Of a stretch of DNA of 64,000 nt, positions 63,388-64,000 are shown in pieces. The DNA is from Lachnospiraceae bacterium (GTDB lineage: Bacteria; Bacillota; Clostridia; Lachnospirales; Lachnospiraceae): contig JAFZQH010000025.1 of the NCBI GenBank assembly GCA_017550165.1, forward strand, positions 1 through 64,000, in the 5' to 3' direction. The translations under genes were made by a program, and so were the position numbers. The notes below the pieces were generated by a model. That model was not told where the DNA came from, did not search any database, and was given only the letters and a program-made list of their open reading frames with translations. Position 1 is the first letter of the stretch; every line of letters begins with the position of its first letter.

Positions 63388-64000
63388 TTAAAATACTTCA
63401 ATAAAGTTATTCCTGATAGCAAAGAGTGCCGCCTGTGTCCTATCCATTACATCTATCTTTTTAAAGACATTGGAAACATGGTTCTTTACTGTTCGCTCAC
63501 TGATACCCAAAGTAGATCCTATCTCCTTATTTGACATTCCTTTTGCAATGGACCTTAGGACATCCTTCTCTCTATTGGTAAGAGAATCGATCTTCTCAAG
63601 TTCGGGAGATGAAACATCCTGAAAGGGAGTACGGTGAGTTTCCGAAATAGAACCATTTTTTGAAAAACCTTTATCATTTCTGTAAGACCTGACAGTTATA
63701 ACTTCCTGATGGGTCTTGCTCATAAAATCTCTTATATATCTTTCAATAGTTCCTATCTCTTCCTTTGCTCGTCCCGGATTATTATCTACCAGTTCAATGG
63801 CAAGTCTTGCTTTATCAGCCAACTGCTGAAGGACCTGCAAAATAGAAAGATGAAGATCAAGGGCGAGGTTCTGACGTTCTGATTCAATGGTATTAACAGA
63901 AGAATTCTTATAAATGGCTGAATCCGGATCAGAGTAATTCATGCCAAATATTTCCAGATTCTGATACTGTTCAGCCTTATCAATAAAGTCATAGATCTTT
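63388..64000 (-). CDS. DegS-like dimerisation helices fused to a LuxR-type HTH (cut by the right edge)
   Basis: The frame is open to the window edge, so the true start lies beyond 64000. The visible 203 residues open with IYDFIDKAEQYQNLEIFG. Next comes a segment like HisKA_3 of DegS-type kinases, ESERQNLALDLHLSILQVLQ, with a histidine where DegS has HD, then a second helix IGTIERYIRDFMSK. Instead of the expected ATPase, a short linker leads to a GerE/LuxR HTH (SLTNREKDVLRSIAKGMSNK then EIGSTLGISERTVKNHVSN). The fusion has no visible ATPase. It could be a kinase-dependent or ligand-driven transcription factor. It reads away from the parS region. Confidence 0.75.
   Translation of the reverse strand, partial: KIYDFIDKAEQYQNLEIFGMNYSDPDSAIYKNSSVNTIESERQNLALDLHLSILQVLQQLADKARLAIELVDNNPGRAKEEIGTIERYIRDFMSKTHQEVITVRSYRNDKGFSKNGSISETHRTPFQDVSSPELEKIDSLTNREKDVLRSIAKGMSNKEIGSTLGISERTVKNHVSNVFKKIDVMDRTQAALFAIRNNFIEVF

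Overview
The window looks like chromosomal DNA of a Gram-positive anaerobe of the Lachnospiraceae (Clostridia). The reasons are low-to-middle G+C, sigma-A promoters (TTGACA/TATAAT) with strong AGGAGG-type ribosome sites, Firmicutes gene types (MutS2, YhaM, Soj/Spo0J, class B sortase, Rrf2 regulator), and DUF3881- and DUF4446-type proteins that I associate with this family. A cluster of parS sites beside parA at the right end suggests that side lies near the replication origin. There is no intact mobile element, CRISPR array or rRNA operon. The taxonomic call is inference from gene content.

Layout. 1-0.75 kb: a scrambled edge holding a trmL-like fragment fused to an HsdM remnant. 0.75-8.8 kb: RNA and DNA housekeeping genes (rlmD, yhaM, mutS2, trmL) and an alaT/Lrp-like pair with a HypE-like protein. 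8.9-16.4 kb: a VanW protein, a 36-residue membrane peptide, and an operon of DMT transporter, degenerate hybrid kinase, B12-type radical SAM protein and endonuclease III. 16.5-19.4 kb: aguA-aguB (agmatine to putrescine) beside two DMT exporters. 19.5-21.3 kb: ptsI broken by an in-frame TAA. 21.2-25.5 kb: an ABC importer with a hydrolase and a soluble MCP-like protein. 25.6-28.2 kb: PAP2, histidine phosphatase, a membrane protein, an orphan PduL and tRNA-Lys.

28.3-37.3 kb is one 2,987-residue secreted protein. 37.4-41.9 kb is a sulfur and Fe-S block (cysK, OAH sulfhydrylase, nifU, nifS, and a divergent Rrf2 regulator whose likely operators are visible). 42-45.5 kb holds a cation antiporter, trmB and a D,D-carboxypeptidase. 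45.6-54.8 kb is a surface operon read leftwards: sortase B, a transglutaminase-like secreted protein, a sortase-signal protein with a 47-serine run, and a membrane protein with repeated FliM-like peptides. It ends at a nested palindrome. 55-58.4 kb is a divergent glycine-rich surface protein translationally coupled to a TetR regulator. 58.4-64 kb holds tRNA-Arg, a DUF3881 gene, serS, DUF4446, parB, parA, parS sites and a DegS-like/LuxR fusion cut by the right edge.

The most unusual points are the chimeric left edge that stays in frame with rlmD, the split ptsI, the nested palindrome after dacF, the sortase operon, the TetR-coupled surface gene with a dyad operator, and the dimerisation-helix/LuxR fusion.
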